DNA from: Flavobacterium sp. W4I14
Lineage (GTDB): Bacteria > Bacteroidota > Bacteroidia > Sphingobacteriales > Sphingobacteriaceae
Length of the DNA: 64,000 bases
Direction: 5' to 3'
NCBI GenBank assembly: GCA_030817875.1
Contig: JAUSZU010000001.1
Coordinates: 2,480,001-2,544,000 of the forward strand
Position 1 is the first letter of the stretch, and each line of letters opens with the position of its first letter. Position numbers and translations under genes: made by a program. Shown here piece by piece: positions 63,019-64,000 of the stretch. The notes under the pieces are model-generated. The model did no database searches and was not told the origin of the DNA. It saw only the letters and a program-made list of their open reading frames with translations.

Positions 63019-64000
63019 TTAAGGTAACTTATCCAATGCGGGTACATTCTGATCATATCCTGCATAGCCTTTATTCTGGTTAATCCTGCCTTCAGTATTA
63101 AACCGTTGCGCACTTGCCGGAACAGGCCATAAAACGTGATAAGGTGCAATTTTGTAGTTTACACCTTGTAATGTTGGCACCTGATTTTTATAAAAATCAT
63201 TTTTTTCTATAATCCTGTCGTACATAAAATTATTATCAGAAAAAGTAGCAAGGCTATAACTCTTACCGTTATAAGCCGGCTTACCTGTTAGTGCAAAAAT
63301 ATATGCAATACGGGTAAGTTCTGTTTTGCGAGGCTCTTCCCAAAACAATTCACGGGCACGCTCATCCAAAATGGTGCCTATTGTTATTTGTGCGGCATTT
63401 GTTAACAGCGTTGCATTAGCTCGGCTTCTCACTACGTTTAAGTCGGCCATAGCCAATCCAAGCTCACCTTTCCAGTAATAAGCTTCTGCCCTAAGTAGAT
63501 AGGTTTCTGCCAAACGGAATACGTACCAATCGGTATTTGTTCCGCGGGGTGGTGTCCAGTATGGGTCATTTGCTAACGCGTTGGTCGAATTGATGAAAAC
63601 TTTATAATGTGGCCACCCAAACCAGTGACGAATGGTATCAAGTGCACCATTTGTGAAACGTTGTTTAATATTTGCATCCGAATACATTTGCAAAGGCTGA
63701 CCATATAAGGCTCTATCCGCAGCATTTGTTGAGGTTTTCAATGCCGGGTTATTGTACACTAAATCTGTCATATCCATCCACATGCCTTTTGCATGTCGGT
63801 AATCGGTATTATCGGTCCAGATGTATTTTGTGCTGTAAGGCGTACCGCGGTATCGGCCAATTCCCCTACCGTACATTCTGGTCAGTGGAATTTCTGCGGT
63901 AACCAAATCCACAATTGCGGTCGCTCCTGATGGTGTTTTTACGTTTGCAAAATGCCAGGCAGGAACGGTGTTTCTCATCAGTTGTGAACCCAGGGCTGTA
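63019..64000 (-). CDS. SusD/RagB-family protein, C-terminal part (runs off the window)
   Basis: The frame stays open to the window edge, so the 5' end is missing; at least 326 codons are present. SusD features: [48 protein letters not shown] and the end [17 protein letters not shown]. Its SusC partner should lie just beyond base 64000. It binds the polymer cut by the downstream lyases and hydrolases. Confidence 0.92.
   Translation of the reverse strand, partial: TALGSQLMRNTVPAWHFANVKTPSGATAIVDLVTAEIPLTRMYGRGIGRYRGTPYSTKYIWTDNTDYRHAKGMWMDMTDLVYNNPALKTSTNAADRALYGQPLQMYSDANIKQRFTNGALDTIRHWFGWPHYKVFINSTNALANDPYWTPPRGTNTDWYVFRLAETYLLRAEAYYWKGELGLAMADLNVVRSRANATLLTNAAQITIGTILDERARELFWEEPRKTELTRIAYIFALTGKPAYNGKSYSLATFSDNNFMYDRIIEKNDFYKNQVPTLQGVNYKIAPYHVLWPVPASAQRFNTEGRINQNKGYAGYDQNVPALDKLP

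Noticed and set aside
1-64000. tRNA or rRNA genes, intact insertion sequences, integrases
   Set aside because: None could be recognised by motif on either strand; the accessory stretch has relics but no visible mobility gene.

Overview
The window looks like chromosome from a soil- or plant-associated Bacteroidota bacterium, most likely a Pedobacter-like member of the Sphingobacteriaceae. Evidence: AT-rich sequence; several SusC/SusD pairs; lipoproteins with Bacteroidota-style signals; LytTR two-component systems; promoters with the Bacteroidota -7 element TAnnTTTG; and dispersed intergenic repeats. No tRNA, rRNA, CRISPR array or intact insertion sequence was found.

Layout. 0-5.3 kb: a LytTR response regulator and its histidine kinase flank an unreported 43-residue Thr-rich peptide gene; then a cold-shock-like protein, a secreted protein and a TIM-barrel protein. 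5.8-13.7 kb: a YeiH-type transporter, DoxX, a DUF1223 thiol protein, a second LytTR kinase/regulator pair, a Tat-exported alpha/beta hydrolase, an OsmC/Ohr peroxidase and an Lrp regulator. Four promoters here share two direct-repeat boxes 21 bp apart and 35-36 bp upstream of a TAnnTTTG-like element, so DoxX, DUF1223, hydrolase-Ohr and the kinase/regulator operon itself appear to form one autoregulated regulon. 14.2-15.5 kb: a short leader ORF, a membrane protein and an MpaB-type oxygenase. 15.8-31.1 kb: a seven-gene operon of two SusC/SusD pairs and three fasciclin (FAS1) lipoproteins. 31.5-34.3 kb: an oligogalacturonate-lyase-like protein and a GH105 hydrolase behind a strong palindromic operator. 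34.5-40.8 kb: class III cyclase, GIN-domain protein, PL8 lyase, ABC-F ATPase.

41-53.4 kb is accessory and partly decayed. A bestrophin gene survives only as its C-terminal part; beyond the break lie a SnoaL/ABM fusion and an AraC regulator. A plus-strand cassette (43.6-48.3 kb) follows, with an AvrRpt2-like (C70) cysteine protease, four unrecognised proteins, a large lipoprotein and a membrane protein. Two of its genes carry a frameshift or an in-frame stop. 49.6-64 kb: a minus-strand polysaccharide-utilisation locus (partial SusD, PL14-like lyase, GH2, PL38-like lyase, GH88, GH30, a second alginate-lyase-fold lipoprotein, a PVC-type cytochrome protein) that fits breakdown of a uronic-acid-containing glycan.

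The observations most worth follow-up are the LytTR promoter architecture at 7.4-11.5 kb, the peptide gene inside the first LytTR system, and the protease/lipoprotein cassette at 43.6-48.3 kb. Family names come from reading motifs by eye; no database search was run.
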